In this document: in pieces, positions 34,977 to 43,961 of the stretch
Position numbering within the stretch: the stretch's first letter is position 1
How the letters are laid out: each line of letters starts with the position of its first letter
Source of the DNA: Marinovum sp034669705
GTDB taxonomy: Bacteria > Pseudomonadota > Alphaproteobacteria > Rhodobacterales > Rhodobacteraceae
Reading direction: 5' to 3'
DNA length: 64,000 nucleotides
NCBI RefSeq assembly: GCF_034669705.1
Contig: NZ_JAXMOR010000007.1
Location: 120,090-184,089, forward strand
Translations under genes and position numbers: made by a program
Notes under the pieces: generated by a model
What the model was told of the DNA's origin: nothing
Seen by the model: the letters and a program-made list of their open reading frames with translations, nothing else
The model's database searches: none

Positions 34977-35546
34977 ATGCGGCTCTTCGTGGCCGTACCA
35001 GTGCCCGAGGCCGCCCGAGATGCCTTTAGCGACCTGCAAAGCGGGCTGCGCGTCGGGCGGCAGGTGGCCTCCGACCAGTTCCACATCACCCTTGCGTTCT
35101 TTCCCGAGGTGCCGCCTCAGGCGCTCGCCGAACTTGACGCAGGCTTCGAGGAGATCCGCGCCTGGCCCTTTGACGTGGCCTTCACCGGGGTCGACATCTT
35201 TGGCGGAGCGCGGCCCCGGCTGCTGGCCGCCATGGTGCGGCCCTCGCCAGAGCTCGACACCGTGCACCGCGCGGTGCACGGCGCGGCGCGGCTGGCCGGG
35301 CTGCAGCCGGAGCGGCAGAAGTTCAAACCGCATGTGACGCTGGCGCGTTTTGGCGCGCGGCCCCCCGCCAGTCTGGCCGGGGAGGTGCAGCGCTACCTGT
35401 CTGAAAATGCACGGGCCGAGATCCCCGGCTTTACCGCGCAGACGATCACCCTCACCCGCTCGGTGCTGGGCGGCGGGGCGCCGGTCTATGACGATCTGGC
35501 GCGCTATCCGTTCCGGCCCCTGCCCGATGGCTGGGACGTGCCGTGA
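34977..35546 (+). CDS. thpR: RNA 2',3'-cyclic phosphodiesterase
   Basis: The 189-residue protein belongs to the 2H phosphoesterase (LigT/ThpR) family. It starts MRLFVAVPVPE and has both catalytic HxTx tetrapeptides, HITL near residue 39 and HVTL near 120. It opens 2',3'-cyclic phosphates on RNA ends. The ATG lies five bases after the AraC gene stop, so the two are likely co-transcribed. Confidence 0.92.
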   Translation: MRLFVAVPVPEAARDAFSDLQSGLRVGRQVASDQFHITLAFFPEVPPQALAELDAGFEEIRAWPFDVAFTGVDIFGGARPRLLAAMVRPSPELDTVHRAVHGAARLAGLQPERQKFKPHVTLARFGARPPASLAGEVQRYLSENARAEIPGFTAQTITLTRSVLGGGAPVYDDLARYPFRPLPDGWDVP

Positions 35547-35550
35547 CCGC

Positions 35551-36150
35551 TCAGCTGCCCCAGATCACCTTCACGTAGTTCCGGGTTTCCTTGTAGGGCG
35601 GCACGCCGCCGTACTTCTGCACAGCGCCGGGGCCCGCGTTATAGGCCGCCAGCGCCAGCTTCCAGGAGCCGAACTTGTCATATTGCTGCTTGAGGTAGCG
35701 CGCGCCGCCCGCAAGGTTCTGGCCCGGGTCCTCGCGGTTCACCCCCAGACGCTTGGCGGTGCCGGGCATCAGCTGCGCCAGACCATAGGCGCCCTTGTGG
35801 CTCAACGCCTTGGGGTTCCAACCGCTTTCCTGCTGCACCAGCCGCAGGAACAGGTCCTCCGGCACGCCATGGGCGCGGGCGGCGGCGCGGGCCATGCCGG
35901 CGTAGACGCCCTTGTAGCTGCCGGTATAGCGCGGGTTCGCGGCGCCGGGCGCGTCATCCCACTTGGTGGGGGTCACCACCTTGGGCGGCTGCAGCCTGAC
36001 CGAGCTGTTGTATTGCTGCGAGGCGCGGCGGTCGAGCACGCCGGTCTTGGACTTGAAGAGATTGGCCTGGCCCTTGGTCGAGATCGTCTCGGCCAGGCCG
36101 GCGGCTGGCAGAAGGCTTGCCAGCAAAGCTACGCTCAGCACCTTGCGCAT
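35551..36150 (-). CDS. lytic transglycosylase, SLT domain
   Basis: The 199-residue secreted protein has a signal peptide (MRKVLSVALLASLLPAAGLA) and a C-terminal SLT lysozyme-like domain (about 90-195) with the catalytic Glu in RLVQQESGWNPKALS, GAYGLAQLMPGTAKRLG and LALAAYNAGPGAVQKYGG. It cleaves peptidoglycan to 1,6-anhydromuropeptides in the periplasm. The ATG at 36148-36150 has GGGGA upstream and starts the signal peptide; the longer frame to 36189 does not. Confidence 0.92.
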   Translation of the reverse strand: MRKVLSVALLASLLPAAGLAETISTKGQANLFKSKTGVLDRRASQQYNSSVRLQPPKVVTPTKWDDAPGAANPRYTGSYKGVYAGMARAAARAHGVPEDLFLRLVQQESGWNPKALSHKGAYGLAQLMPGTAKRLGVNREDPGQNLAGGARYLKQQYDKFGSWKLALAAYNAGPGAVQKYGGVPPYKETRNYVKVIWGS

Positions 36151-36319
36151 ACACACTGTCCCCACGTCGTTTTTCCGCAATATACCCAAAATTCCGGATT
36201 AGGCCAGAGCGGCGCCGGTTTGCGAATTCTCAATCTTGATCAGGTGAGGTAGTCTCCGCCGAACTTCGCCGCCGGATTCGGGAATTCGGCGCAAACAGAA
36301 CGTGAAACTTGGGGGCACT

Positions 36320-36847
36320 ATGGCCGGGTCAGTCAACAAAGTCATTCTTATCGGTAACCTCGGGCGCGACCCGGAAGTGCGGTCGTTCCAGAACGGCGGC
36401 AAGGTCTGCAACCTGCGGATTGCCACCTCCGAGACCTGGAAGGACCGCAACACCGGCGAGCGGCGCGAGCGCACCGAATGGCATTCGGTGGCGATCTTCA
36501 CCGAGGGGCTGGTGCGGGTGGCAGAGCAATATCTGCGCAAGGGATCAAAGGTTTACATCGAAGGCCAGCTGCAGACCCGGAAATGGCAGGACCAGTCCGG
36601 CAATGACCGCTATTCCACCGAGGTGGTGCTGCAGGGCTTCGGCTCGACGCTGACCATGCTCGACGGTCGCGAGGGCGGCGGTGGTGGTGGCGGCTTTGGC
36701 GGCGGCGCCGGTGGCGGCCAGGGCGGCTATGGCGGCGGGTATGACAGCGGCCCGCAGGATCCGGGCTATGGCGGCGGCAGCGGTGGCGGCGGCCAGGGCG
36801 GCGGAAACCCGCCCAGCCGCGACATCGACGACGAAATCCCGTTCTGA
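36320..36847 (+). CDS. ssb: single-stranded DNA-binding protein
   Basis: SSB (175 residues) coats single-stranded DNA in replication and repair. The OB-fold spans about 3-112 (MAGSVNKVILIGNLGRDPEVR, WHSVAIF, YIEGQLQTRKW). A long Gly-rich linker (about 115-165) leads to the canonical C-terminal tip DIDDEIPF that binds partner proteins. The ATG at 36320 follows a GGGGG site; the open frame upstream adds six unlikely residues. Confidence 0.96.
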   Translation: MAGSVNKVILIGNLGRDPEVRSFQNGGKVCNLRIATSETWKDRNTGERRERTEWHSVAIFTEGLVRVAEQYLRKGSKVYIEGQLQTRKWQDQSGNDRYSTEVVLQGFGSTLTMLDGREGGGGGGGFGGGAGGGQGGYGGGYDSGPQDPGYGGGSGGGGQGGGNPPSRDIDDEIPF

Positions 36848-36851
36848 CAAG

Positions 36852-36876
36852 AGGGCCGGCCAGCGCCGGCCCTTTT
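36852..36876 (+). terminator. Rho-independent terminator after ssb
   Basis: GGGCCGGC pairs with GCCGGCCC around the loop CAGC, followed by TTTT, five bases after the ssb stop. Confidence 0.92.
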
Positions 36877-36931
36877 CACGTCCCGGCCCGCGCGCAGTCT
36901 TGCCGCGCCGGGACAGTGGCGGTCCGCGGGG

Positions 36932-37023
36932 TGCCGCTCTGAGACGGCCCGTGGGGCAGTTTATCCCCGCAATGTCCGTAGACCCTCTGACCGAAGCGCC
37001 AGTCTCAGCCAAAGCGGCAGCCC
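36932..37023. repeat. dispersed intergenic repeat, copy B
   Basis: Partner of 2205-2294, sharing the same ordered blocks and ending in CAAAGCGGCAGCCC. It lies in the 261-bp gap between ssb and sufE; the rest of that gap (37024-37108) is GC-rich with a TTTTTT run at about 37062 and no gene. Confidence 0.45.
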
Positions 37024-37108
37024 AATGGGGCGGGCCACCGCTGGCCCGGCGCCGCGCGGCTTTTTTCGGGCCGGAACGCCAAGCCCGCGCAGTTTCGGTC
37101 AGTCCGCG

Positions 37109-37519
37109 TCAGGCCGCCTCGGCCGCCCGGTCGCGAATCCGCTCGACCATCGCCCGCAGCCCGTTCGAGCGCTGCGCCGACAGGTGGTCGTTGAGCCCGA
37201 GACGCGCCAGTTCGCCGCCGGCATCGACCCCTGGCACCTCAGCCACCGGCAGCCCGTTGTAGAGCGCCCGCAGCACCGCGATCAGGCCGCGCACGATCAT
37301 CGCGTCGCTGTCGCCGTCGAAATGGAACGCCCCGCCATCCGGCCGGATATGCAGCCAGACCTGGCTGGCACAGCCCTCCACCTTGGTTGCCGGCACCTTC
37401 AGCGCGTCGTCGAGCGGGTCCATGTCGCGGCCCTTCTCGATGACATAGCGGTACCGGTCTTCCCAGTCCTCGAGGAACTCGAAATCCTCGACAATCTCTT
37501 CAAATGCAGCGCTGGCCAT
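37109..37519 (-). CDS. sufE: SufE family cysteine desulfuration protein
   Basis: SufE (136 residues) accepts sulfur from a SufS-type desulfurase for Fe-S cluster assembly. The catalytic cysteine lies in KVEGCASQVWL near residue 52, with FEFLEDWEDRYRYVIEKG before it and the LGLNDHLSAQRSNGL C-terminal motif. The ATG at 37517-37519 has GGAGGGG upstream. No suf operon is adjacent. Confidence 0.93.
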   Translation of the reverse strand: MASAAFEEIVEDFEFLEDWEDRYRYVIEKGRDMDPLDDALKVPATKVEGCASQVWLHIRPDGGAFHFDGDSDAMIVRGLIAVLRALYNGLPVAEVPGVDAGGELARLGLNDHLSAQRSNGLRAMVERIRDRAAEAA

Positions 37520-37637
37520 AACCCCTCCGATGCAACTGCCCCTCACCTAGGCAGCCAAATGCCAAAGGTCCAGCCGCAATCGCTTTTCAACGCCGGGCCG
37601 ATGCGCTAACCCAAGGCAACGAAAAAGGGAGTGGCCC

Positions 37638-38144
37638 ATGCGCAAACTGGTTCTGGCATCACTGGTGGTGGCAACGTCGCTGGCGGGCTGTGCCTCGGTG
37701 CGCGACTCCCGGGCGAACCCGTTCAACTGGTTCGGACAGAGCCAATCGGTCGCGGTCGCCCCCGCCGAGAGCGACGTCAACACCCTGATCCCCGAACGCC
37801 GGGCCTTCTTTGGCAAGCGCGATGCGCCGCCCTACCCCGGCGGTCTGGTCGAACAGGTGACCGAGATGCACGTCCGCCAACTGGCCGGCGGTGCGCTGGT
37901 CGAGGTCACCGGCGTGCTGACCTCGATCGAGGGCTACGACGTCCGGCTGCTGCCGCTCGAGGATGCCGACCCCGCCACCCTGAGCTATGAGTTCCGCGCC
38001 ATCCAGCCGCGCTATGGCGCCGGTGTCGGCCCGGCCCGCGCCCGCACGGTCACCGCCGCGATCCGCCTGACGGACCAGGAGCTTGCCGGGGTCCGCACGA
38101 TCCGGGTGGTGGCGCAGGGCAACATCCGCACCGCCGCCCGCTAG
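37638..38144 (+). CDS. putative lipoprotein of unknown function
   Basis: The 168-residue product has a lipoprotein signal peptide: MRKLVLASLVVATSLAGC, with the lipobox LAGC and the lipidated cysteine at 18. The mature part is a single small domain without a family I recognise; the end is rich in beta-prone segments. AAAGGGAG precedes the ATG. It is divergent from sufE and ends 7 bp before the convergent rnd. Confidence 0.8.
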   Translation: MRKLVLASLVVATSLAGCASVRDSRANPFNWFGQSQSVAVAPAESDVNTLIPERRAFFGKRDAPPYPGGLVEQVTEMHVRQLAGGALVEVTGVLTSIEGYDVRLLPLEDADPATLSYEFRAIQPRYGAGVGPARARTVTAAIRLTDQELAGVRTIRVVAQGNIRTAAR

Positions 38145-38151
38145 GCCGGGA

Positions 38152-39309
38152 TCAAAGCTCGACGATCATCACGTCATTGCCGCGCACGGTCAGCGCCACC
38201 TGGCCGTCGCAGAGCCGCAGCGCGTCGCGGCCAAAGACCTCGTAGCGCCAGCCGCTCAGAGCCTGCACGTCGCGCAGACCCGCCGCCAGGGCATCAAGAT
38301 CAGCCGAAGGCGCCACCAGCCGCGGGGCCACGTCGCTGGCCTCGGTCTTGGCCTTGAGCAGCACCCGCAACAGATCGGCCAGCGCCGGGTTGACCTGCAG
38401 CTTGTCGCGCGAGCGGTCGATCTTGGGCGCCTTCTCGGGCGGGCAGGCCACCCCGGCCTTGACCGCCTCGAGGATACCCTCGGCGATCTCGCCCCGCCGC
38501 GCCTCGCGCAGCAGAAGCCGTGACCGGCCGAGATCGGCCACCGAGGCGGGCTTGGTCGAGGCCAGCTCGAGCATGGCGTCGTCCTTGTAGACCCGGTTGC
38601 GCGGAATGTCCTTCGACTGGGCATAGGATTCGCGGAACTGGGCAAGCTCGCGCACGATGGCAAGGAACTTGGGCGTGGTGGTGCGGGTGCGCACCCGCTG
38701 CCAGGCCTCCTCGGGGCGCATGATATAGGTTTCCGGGTCCTCGAGGATCGACATTTCTTCTTCGACCCAAGGCGCGCGGCCGGTCTTTTCCAGCTTGGCA
38801 GCAAGGAATTCGTAGATCGTGCGCAGATGGGTCACGTCGGCCAGCGCATATTTCTGCTGCGCCTCGGTCAGCGGCCGGCGCGACCAGTCGGTAAAGCGCG
38901 AGGTCTTGTCGAGCCCCTGCCGCGCGATCGAGCGCACCAGCTTCTCGTAGCCCACCTGCTCGCCGAAGCCGCAGACCATGGCGGCAACCTGGGTGTCGAA
39001 CAGCGGATGCGGGATCACCCCGGCATCGACGTAGAAGATCTCGAGATCCTGCCGCGCGGCGTGGAACACCTTGACCACGCTCTCGTCGCGAAACAGCTCG
39101 TACATCGGCTCGAGCGACAGCCCCTCGACCAGCGGATCGATCAGCGCCGCGGTGCTGTCATCCTTGCCCGGCATGGCCATCTGCACCAGGCAGAGCTTGG
39201 AGTAATAGGTCCGTTCCCGCAGAAACTCGGTGTCCACGGTGACATAGGGATGTTGACGTGCGGCTGCGCAGAATTCGGCCAGATCCGCTGTCGTCGTGAT
39301 GATACGCAT
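38152..39309 (-). CDS. rnd: ribonuclease D
   Basis: RNase D (385 residues) is a 3'-5' exonuclease trimming tRNA and other stable RNAs. The DEDDy nuclease core shows Exo I VTVDTEFLRERTYY (D and E), Exo II VFHAARQDLEIF and Exo III YALADVTHLRTIYEFL (Y and D). One or two HRDC domains follow (about 210-375). The ATG at 39307-39309 (MRIITTTADL) fits the family; upstream codons to 39354 are doubtful. Confidence 0.93.
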   Translation of the reverse strand: MRIITTTADLAEFCAAARQHPYVTVDTEFLRERTYYSKLCLVQMAMPGKDDSTAALIDPLVEGLSLEPMYELFRDESVVKVFHAARQDLEIFYVDAGVIPHPLFDTQVAAMVCGFGEQVGYEKLVRSIARQGLDKTSRFTDWSRRPLTEAQQKYALADVTHLRTIYEFLAAKLEKTGRAPWVEEEMSILEDPETYIMRPEEAWQRVRTRTTTPKFLAIVRELAQFRESYAQSKDIPRNRVYKDDAMLELASTKPASVADLGRSRLLLREARRGEIAEGILEAVKAGVACPPEKAPKIDRSRDKLQVNPALADLLRVLLKAKTEASDVAPRLVAPSADLDALAAGLRDVQALSGWRYEVFGRDALRLCDGQVALTVRGNDVMIVEL

Positions 39310-39392
39310 AGGCGCCCTTTTTACGTTCTTTTCGCGCTCGCTCTCCCGCAGCATAGGAGCGTACTTTCGGGATGAAAAGAGCGCGCTACAAC

Positions 39393-39974
39393 TTACAAGT
39401 GTCGAAAGTCCATGCAGAATTGGCGCAGGACCGCCGGGTACAGCTCATGTTCCGCCACAAGCACCCGGGCCGCAAGGCTCTCGGGCGTGTCGTCGGCGGT
39501 GATCTCTACCCGTGTCTGACCCAGAACCGGGCCGTCATCAAGCTCTGGCGTCACCAGATGCACCGAACAGCCGCCCTCGGCGTCACCGGCGGCAAGCGCG
39601 CGCGCATGGGTATCGAGGCCCTTGTATTTGGGCAGAAGCGAGGGGTGGATGTTGAGCATCCGGCCCTGCCAGCGGGTGACGAACTCCGCCGTCAACACCC
39701 GCATGAAACCGGCCAGACAGATGACATCGGCGCGCGCGCCTTCAAGCGCTGCCTGAACTTCACCCTCGAAGGCCTTGCGATCCTTGCCATAGTTCCGATG
39801 ATCGACGACGGCTGTCGGAATGCCGCGGGCCTCGGCCTTGGCCAGCCCGCCGGCCTCTGGCCGGTTCGACAGCACCAGGCAGGGGCGCCCCGGGTGATCG
39901 CCCGTCATGCTGTCGGCGAGGGTCACCATGTTCGATCCGCCACCGGAAATCAGGATGGCGACCCGCAGGCTCAT
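39393..39974 (-). CDS. purN: phosphoribosylglycinamide formyltransferase PurN
   Basis: PurN (193 residues) transfers a formyl group from 10-formyl-THF to GAR in purine synthesis. Motifs: VAILISGGGSNM, LAGFMRVLTAEFV, and the catalytic region NIHPSLLPKYKGLDTHARAL with HLVTPELDDGPVLGQ. It overlaps purM by 4 bp (ATGA) and ends the pair. Confidence 0.95.
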   Translation of the reverse strand: MSLRVAILISGGGSNMVTLADSMTGDHPGRPCLVLSNRPEAGGLAKAEARGIPTAVVDHRNYGKDRKAFEGEVQAALEGARADVICLAGFMRVLTAEFVTRWQGRMLNIHPSLLPKYKGLDTHARALAAGDAEGGCSVHLVTPELDDGPVLGQTRVEITADDTPESLAARVLVAEHELYPAVLRQFCMDFRHL

Positions 39975-41023
39975 GCAAGCGCCCCGCGATAGGTGACGCC
40001 GTCACCTTCGGTCACATGGCCGAGCGCGTGGACCTTTTCACCGGCCTCGATCAGCACCTGGATGACCTCGCGGGCACGCGCGGCCTCGACCACCAGCACC
40101 ATGCCGATGCCGGAGTTGAAGGTCTTGAGCATCTCGGCCTCGGCCAGTTCGCCGGTCTCGGCCAGCCAGCGGAACACCGGCGGCAGCTCCCAGGCATCGA
40201 GATCGATCTCGGCGCCCTGCTCCTCGCCCAGCACCCGCGGCAGGTTCTCGGTCAGACCGCCACCGGTGATATGAGCCAGCGCATGCACGCCGCCGGCGCG
40301 CACCGCCGCTAAGGCCTGTTTCACGTAGAGCCGGGTCGGCGTCAGCAGCGCCGCACCCAGAGTGCCGTCCTCCCACGGGCAGTCGTCGTCCCAGCCAAGG
40401 CCCGAGAGCTCGACGATCCTGCGCACCAGCGAATAGCCGTTGGAATGCACCCCGTCGCTGGCAAGGCCCAGCAGCACGTCGCCGACCTGCACCCCCTTCG
40501 GCAGCGCCGTGCCCCGCTCCATCGCGCCCACGGCAAAGCCCGCCAGGTCGAAATCGCCCTCTGGGTACATGCCGGGCATCTCTGCCGTCTCGCCGCCGAT
40601 CAGCGCACAGCCGGAGCGGTGGCAGCCCTCGGCAATGCCTTCGATGATCCGCGCGGCGGTCTCGGTCTCGAGCTTGCCGGTGGCGAAGTAGTCGAGAAAG
40701 AACAGCGGCTCGGCGCCCTGGCAGACAAGGTCGTTGACGCACATCGCCACGAGGTCAATGCCCACGCCGTCCACCTCGCCGGTGTCGATCGCGATGCGCA
40801 GCTTAGTGCCGACGCCATCGGTGGCCCCCACGAGGATCGGGTCTTCGTAGCCCGCGGCCTTGAGATCGAAGAGCGCGCCGAAGCCGCCCAGCCCCGACAT
40901 CACCCCGGGGCGCGCCGTGCGCTTGGCCGCCGGCTTGATCCGCTCGACAAGGGCATTGCCCGCGTCGATATCCACACCGGCCTGGCTGTAGGTCAGCCCG
41001 CTCTTGCCCGTCTCAGCGCTCAT
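39971..41023 (-). CDS. purM: phosphoribosylformylglycinamidine cyclo-ligase PurM
   Basis: PurM (350 residues) closes the imidazole ring to give AIR. Motifs: SYSQAGVDIDAGN-like start (TYSQAGVDIDAGN), GGFGALFDL, DGVGTKLRIA, DLVAMCVNDLVCQGAEPLFFLDY, GGETAEMPGMY and HITGGGLTENLPRVL. Full length, in the usual purMN operon. A purine-pathway gene pair separate from the rest of pur genes is normal in this group. Confidence 0.96.
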   Translation of the reverse strand: MSAETGKSGLTYSQAGVDIDAGNALVERIKPAAKRTARPGVMSGLGGFGALFDLKAAGYEDPILVGATDGVGTKLRIAIDTGEVDGVGIDLVAMCVNDLVCQGAEPLFFLDYFATGKLETETAARIIEGIAEGCHRSGCALIGGETAEMPGMYPEGDFDLAGFAVGAMERGTALPKGVQVGDVLLGLASDGVHSNGYSLVRRIVELSGLGWDDDCPWEDGTLGAALLTPTRLYVKQALAAVRAGGVHALAHITGGGLTENLPRVLGEEQGAEIDLDAWELPPVFRWLAETGELAEAEMLKTFNSGIGMVLVVEAARAREVIQVLIEAGEKVHALGHVTEGDGVTYRGALA

Positions 41024-41134
41024 CGCCCGCTCCGTCCTGTCGTTTGGTCTGAGACCGGTTAGAACATCGCGCCGAGAGGCGCAATCTGAAAGCCTTGACC
41101 CCGGCGGCGCGTCTGGCTACTCCAAGCGGCAGGC

Positions 41135-41211
41135 GGGCCTGTAGCTCAATTGGTTAGAGCAGAGCGCTCATAACGCTTTGGTTGCGGGTTCAAGTCCTGC
41201 CGGGCCTACCA
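41135..41211 (+). tRNA. tRNA with CAT anticodon (Met or lysidine-modified Ile2)
   Basis: A 77-nt cloverleaf with encoded CCA: acceptor GGGCCTG/CGGGCCT (two G-U pairs), D-arm AGCTCAATTGGTTAGAGC, anticodon stem GAGCG/CGCTT with loop CTCATAA, and T-arm GCGGGTTCAAGTCCTGC. The CAT anticodon is compatible with elongator Met or Ile (k2C). The TTGGTTGC variable region and T-arm resemble Ile2, but sequence alone is not decisive. Confidence 0.9.
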
Positions 41212-41404
41212 ACCGCCAGCTTCCATTCGGCCACCGCCAGGCGCTTCTGTCCAAGCCGATTGCCGGGGAGTTCTCAGCAACTCAGCGCAAGATCGTGCAA
41301 CAGCTCTCCGCCGCATCTGATCCGTCATCGCGCCCCCGCGACGGCGCGCAATAGTGTTCATACGGTGCTTTGAAGTCTGCGTTCAACCAACTGCTACCTG
41401 GTCA

Positions 41405-42721
41405 TTATTTGGCCAGAACGATATCCGCCCGCAATCCGCCCAGCCGATCAGACTGCCCCAATCGCAGCACCCCGCCGTGAGCCCTGGCAATATCGGTGGC
41501 AATCGCCAGCCCCAGCCCCACGCCGGGCGTGCGGCTCTGGTTGCGAGAGGTGTCGAGCCGAACAAAGGCCTTGGTCGCGGTCGAGCGCATCTCTTCGGGA
41601 ATGCCCGGCCCGTCATCCTCGACCCGGATCCGCAGCGAGCTCTCGGACAACTTCACGCTCAGCTCGCAGTTCGTCCCGTAGCGCGTTGCATTCTCTATCA
41701 GATTTTCGACAGCCCTGCGAATTGCCAGAGGCCGCAGGGCGATCATCCCTGCACCCTCGACGTCGAGCAGCGTGACCGGCCGCTCCGCCCGCTGCGCATC
41801 CTCGACGATCTGGCGAACCAGCGCCATCGGGTCCACCAGGTCTGGCGATTGCTCCTCGGCATTGCCGCGCACGAAATCGAGAAACTCGCCGAGCATCCGC
41901 TCCATCTCGCGCACGTCGCGCTGCAGGTCGATGACCTCGTCGTCGTCCAGCATCGACAGCCCGAGCTTGAGCCGGGTCAGCGGTGTCCGCAGGTCGTGGC
42001 TCACCCCCGAAAGCAGCAGCGTGCGCTGTTCGATCTGCCGCTCGATCCGCGCCCGCATGTCAAGAAACGCATGCCCCGCCGCCCGCACCTCGACCGCGCC
42101 GGACGGCGTATAGGGCACCACCCGCCCGCGTCCAAAGGCGGTGGCCGCATCCGCCAGCCGGGTGATCGGCCGCAGCTGGTTGCGCAGGTAGATATAGGCG
42201 ATCGGCGTCATGATCAGGCTGAACAGGAACATGTTGAGGATCAGCTGGTGGGGGTTCGATGCCGAGACCCCCTTGCGATCGAAGCGCAGCTGCAACACCC
42301 CCTGCGGCAGGTCGAGATAGACCAGCGTGTCGCGGTCATTGGGCAGCGCGATGGCGGCGATCCCAGCGAGATCGCTGCGCAGCTCCCGGATCACCACCAG
42401 CCCCGAGAGGTCGAACCAGCGCCGGGTGTCGCCCTGCGGCGCGACGCTCTGCCAGCTCAGGGTGTAATCCAGCGCCTCGGCCAGCGGCGCCATCGCCGCC
42501 GTCGCCGCCGCGCGGTCATCACCGGGAGCAACCTGAGCAGTGATCAGACGCACCTCATCGCGGACCGAGCGGGTGAGTTGCTCGGTCACGCCCTCGAAGT
42601 GGCGTTGGACAAAGATCACCGTCACCACCAGCTGCAGGGTCACCACCGGCAGCACCAGGATCAGGGCGGCCCGGCCGTAAAGGCTGCGCGGCATATATCG
42701 TTTGAGCCATTCGAAGGACAT
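41405..42721 (-). CDS. EnvZ-like sensor histidine kinase
   Basis: The 438-residue inner-membrane kinase has TM1 (about 16-38), a periplasmic sensor (about 40-160), TM2 (about 163-182) and HAMP (RPITRLADAATAFGRG). Then come the H-box LLLSGVSHDLRTPLTRLKLG, N-box AVENLIENATRYG, G1 VEDDGPGIPEE and G2 GVGLGLAIATDIARAHGG. This is the OmpR/EnvZ class. No response regulator gene is adjacent in the window, so the partner must be elsewhere. The signal sensed is unknown. Confidence 0.9.
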   Translation of the reverse strand: MSFEWLKRYMPRSLYGRAALILVLPVVTLQLVVTVIFVQRHFEGVTEQLTRSVRDEVRLITAQVAPGDDRAAATAAMAPLAEALDYTLSWQSVAPQGDTRRWFDLSGLVVIRELRSDLAGIAAIALPNDRDTLVYLDLPQGVLQLRFDRKGVSASNPHQLILNMFLFSLIMTPIAYIYLRNQLRPITRLADAATAFGRGRVVPYTPSGAVEVRAAGHAFLDMRARIERQIEQRTLLLSGVSHDLRTPLTRLKLGLSMLDDDEVIDLQRDVREMERMLGEFLDFVRGNAEEQSPDLVDPMALVRQIVEDAQRAERPVTLLDVEGAGMIALRPLAIRRAVENLIENATRYGTNCELSVKLSESSLRIRVEDDGPGIPEEMRSTATKAFVRLDTSRNQSRTPGVGLGLAIATDIARAHGGVLRLGQSDRLGGLRADIVLAK

Positions 42722-42767
42722 GGGTAAGGCTTAGCCGGTCGCTCTGCCGCATAGAAGGAAAACCCGC

Positions 42768-43685
42768 ATGGTCGCCGAGGAAAACCCGCCCGTTCCGGGG
42801 CTTGCAGAGACCCTTGCCCCTGGGCTGCGCCGAATTCTCGCGCCCAATCCCTCGCCGATGACGTTCTGGGGCACCAACACCTATCTGCTGGGCACGCGCG
42901 ATATTGCGGTGATCGATCCCGGGCCCGAGGATCCGGTGCATCTCGAGGCGATTCTGGCCGCCCTGCCCGCCGGCGCGCGCGTCAGCCATATCATCGTCAC
43001 CCATGCGCATCTCGATCATGCGCCGCTGGCCCGCCCGCTGGCCCGGGCCACCGGCGCGCCGGTGCTGGGTTTCGGCGACGCGACCGCCGGGCGCAGCGCG
43101 GTGATGACCGCCCTCGCCAAGAGCGGCCTTGGCGGCGGCGGCAAAGGGGTCGACCGGGGTTTCTCGCCCGATGTCCTCTTGGCCGATGGCGCGACCCTGG
43201 AGACCGCCGACTGGCGCCTCACCGCGCTGCACACCCCCGGCCACATGGGCAACCACATCTGCCTGGCCTGGGGCGACGCGCTGTTTTCCGGCGATCACGT
43301 GATGGGCTGGGCCTCGTCGCTGGTCTCGCCCCCCGATGGCGACCTGACCGATTTCATGGCCTCCTGCACCCGCCTCGCGGCCCACCCCTGGCACCGTTTC
43401 TACCCCGGCCACGGCGCGCCGATCGAGACCCCCGGCGCGCGCCTCGACTGGCTGATCTCGCACCGGTTGTCGCGCGAAGCGGAGATCCTTGCCGGGCTGA
43501 CATCCGGGCCCTTGACCGCCGCCGCCCTGGCGGCCCGAATCTACCATGACGTTCCGCCCGCCCTGCTGCCGGCAGCGCGCCGCAACGTCTTTGCGCATCT
43601 CGTCGATTTGACCGGCCGGGGACGCGTCGCGCCGCTGTCCGTATTGGGTATCGACGAGACATTTTCGCTTGTCGCGGGGTCATGA
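42768..43685 (+). CDS. metallo-beta-lactamase-fold hydrolase
   Basis: This 305-residue cytoplasmic hydrolase has the THAHLDHAPL zinc motif (HxHxDH) near residue 83, further ligands in HTPGHMGNHI and FSGDHVMGW, and a C-terminal winged-helix-like domain, as in the LACTB2/hydroxyacylglutathione-hydrolase group. Family members cleave thioesters or RNA; the substrate here is unknown. AAGGAAAA precedes the ATG. It is divergent from the histidine kinase gene. Confidence 0.88.
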   Translation: MVAEENPPVPGLAETLAPGLRRILAPNPSPMTFWGTNTYLLGTRDIAVIDPGPEDPVHLEAILAALPAGARVSHIIVTHAHLDHAPLARPLARATGAPVLGFGDATAGRSAVMTALAKSGLGGGGKGVDRGFSPDVLLADGATLETADWRLTALHTPGHMGNHICLAWGDALFSGDHVMGWASSLVSPPDGDLTDFMASCTRLAAHPWHRFYPGHGAPIETPGARLDWLISHRLSREAEILAGLTSGPLTAAALAARIYHDVPPALLPAARRNVFAHLVDLTGRGRVAPLSVLGIDETFSLVAGS

Positions 43686-43755
43686 ATTTTTCTGCAATTT
43701 TCTGCCAAAACCCTCTGGACGCCCCCAACCGGCATCGCTATATCACCCCTCGTGT

Positions 43756-43830
43756 TCCGGCGTAGCTCAGCGGTAGAGCAGTTGACTGTTAATCAATTGG
43801 TCGTAGGTTCGATCCCTACCGCCGGAGCCA
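43756..43830 (+). tRNA. tRNA-Asn (GTT)
   Basis: A 75-nt cloverleaf with encoded CCA: acceptor TCCGGCG/CGCCGGA, D-arm GCTCAGCGGTAGAGC, anticodon stem GTTGA/TCAAT with loop CTGTTAA, and T-arm GTAGGTTCGATCCCTAC. A tyrosine recombinase gene starts 131 bp downstream, which makes its 3' end the probable attachment site of the accessory island to the right. Confidence 0.96.
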
Positions 43831-43858
43831 AAATCTCCTGAAGGTTTTGGAAACAAAC

Positions 43859-43886
43859 GAAAAAGCGCTCCCTTGGGGGCGCTTTT
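43859..43886 (+). terminator. Rho-independent terminator after tRNA-Asn
   Basis: AAAAGCGC pairs with GCGCTTTT around a CCC/GGG-extended loop, ending in TTTT, about 30 bp after the tRNA. Confidence 0.85.
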
Positions 43887-43961
43887 CGCGTTTCGGACAC
43901 AGGCTTTGACACACCGCCTTACACACTCCGGACACACCGGAGTCACAAGGAGTCAGAACCG

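Noticed and set aside
41135..41211. This tRNA as an attachment site for an island.
   Set aside because: No integrase gene follows; the next genes are a core-type histidine kinase and hydrolase.
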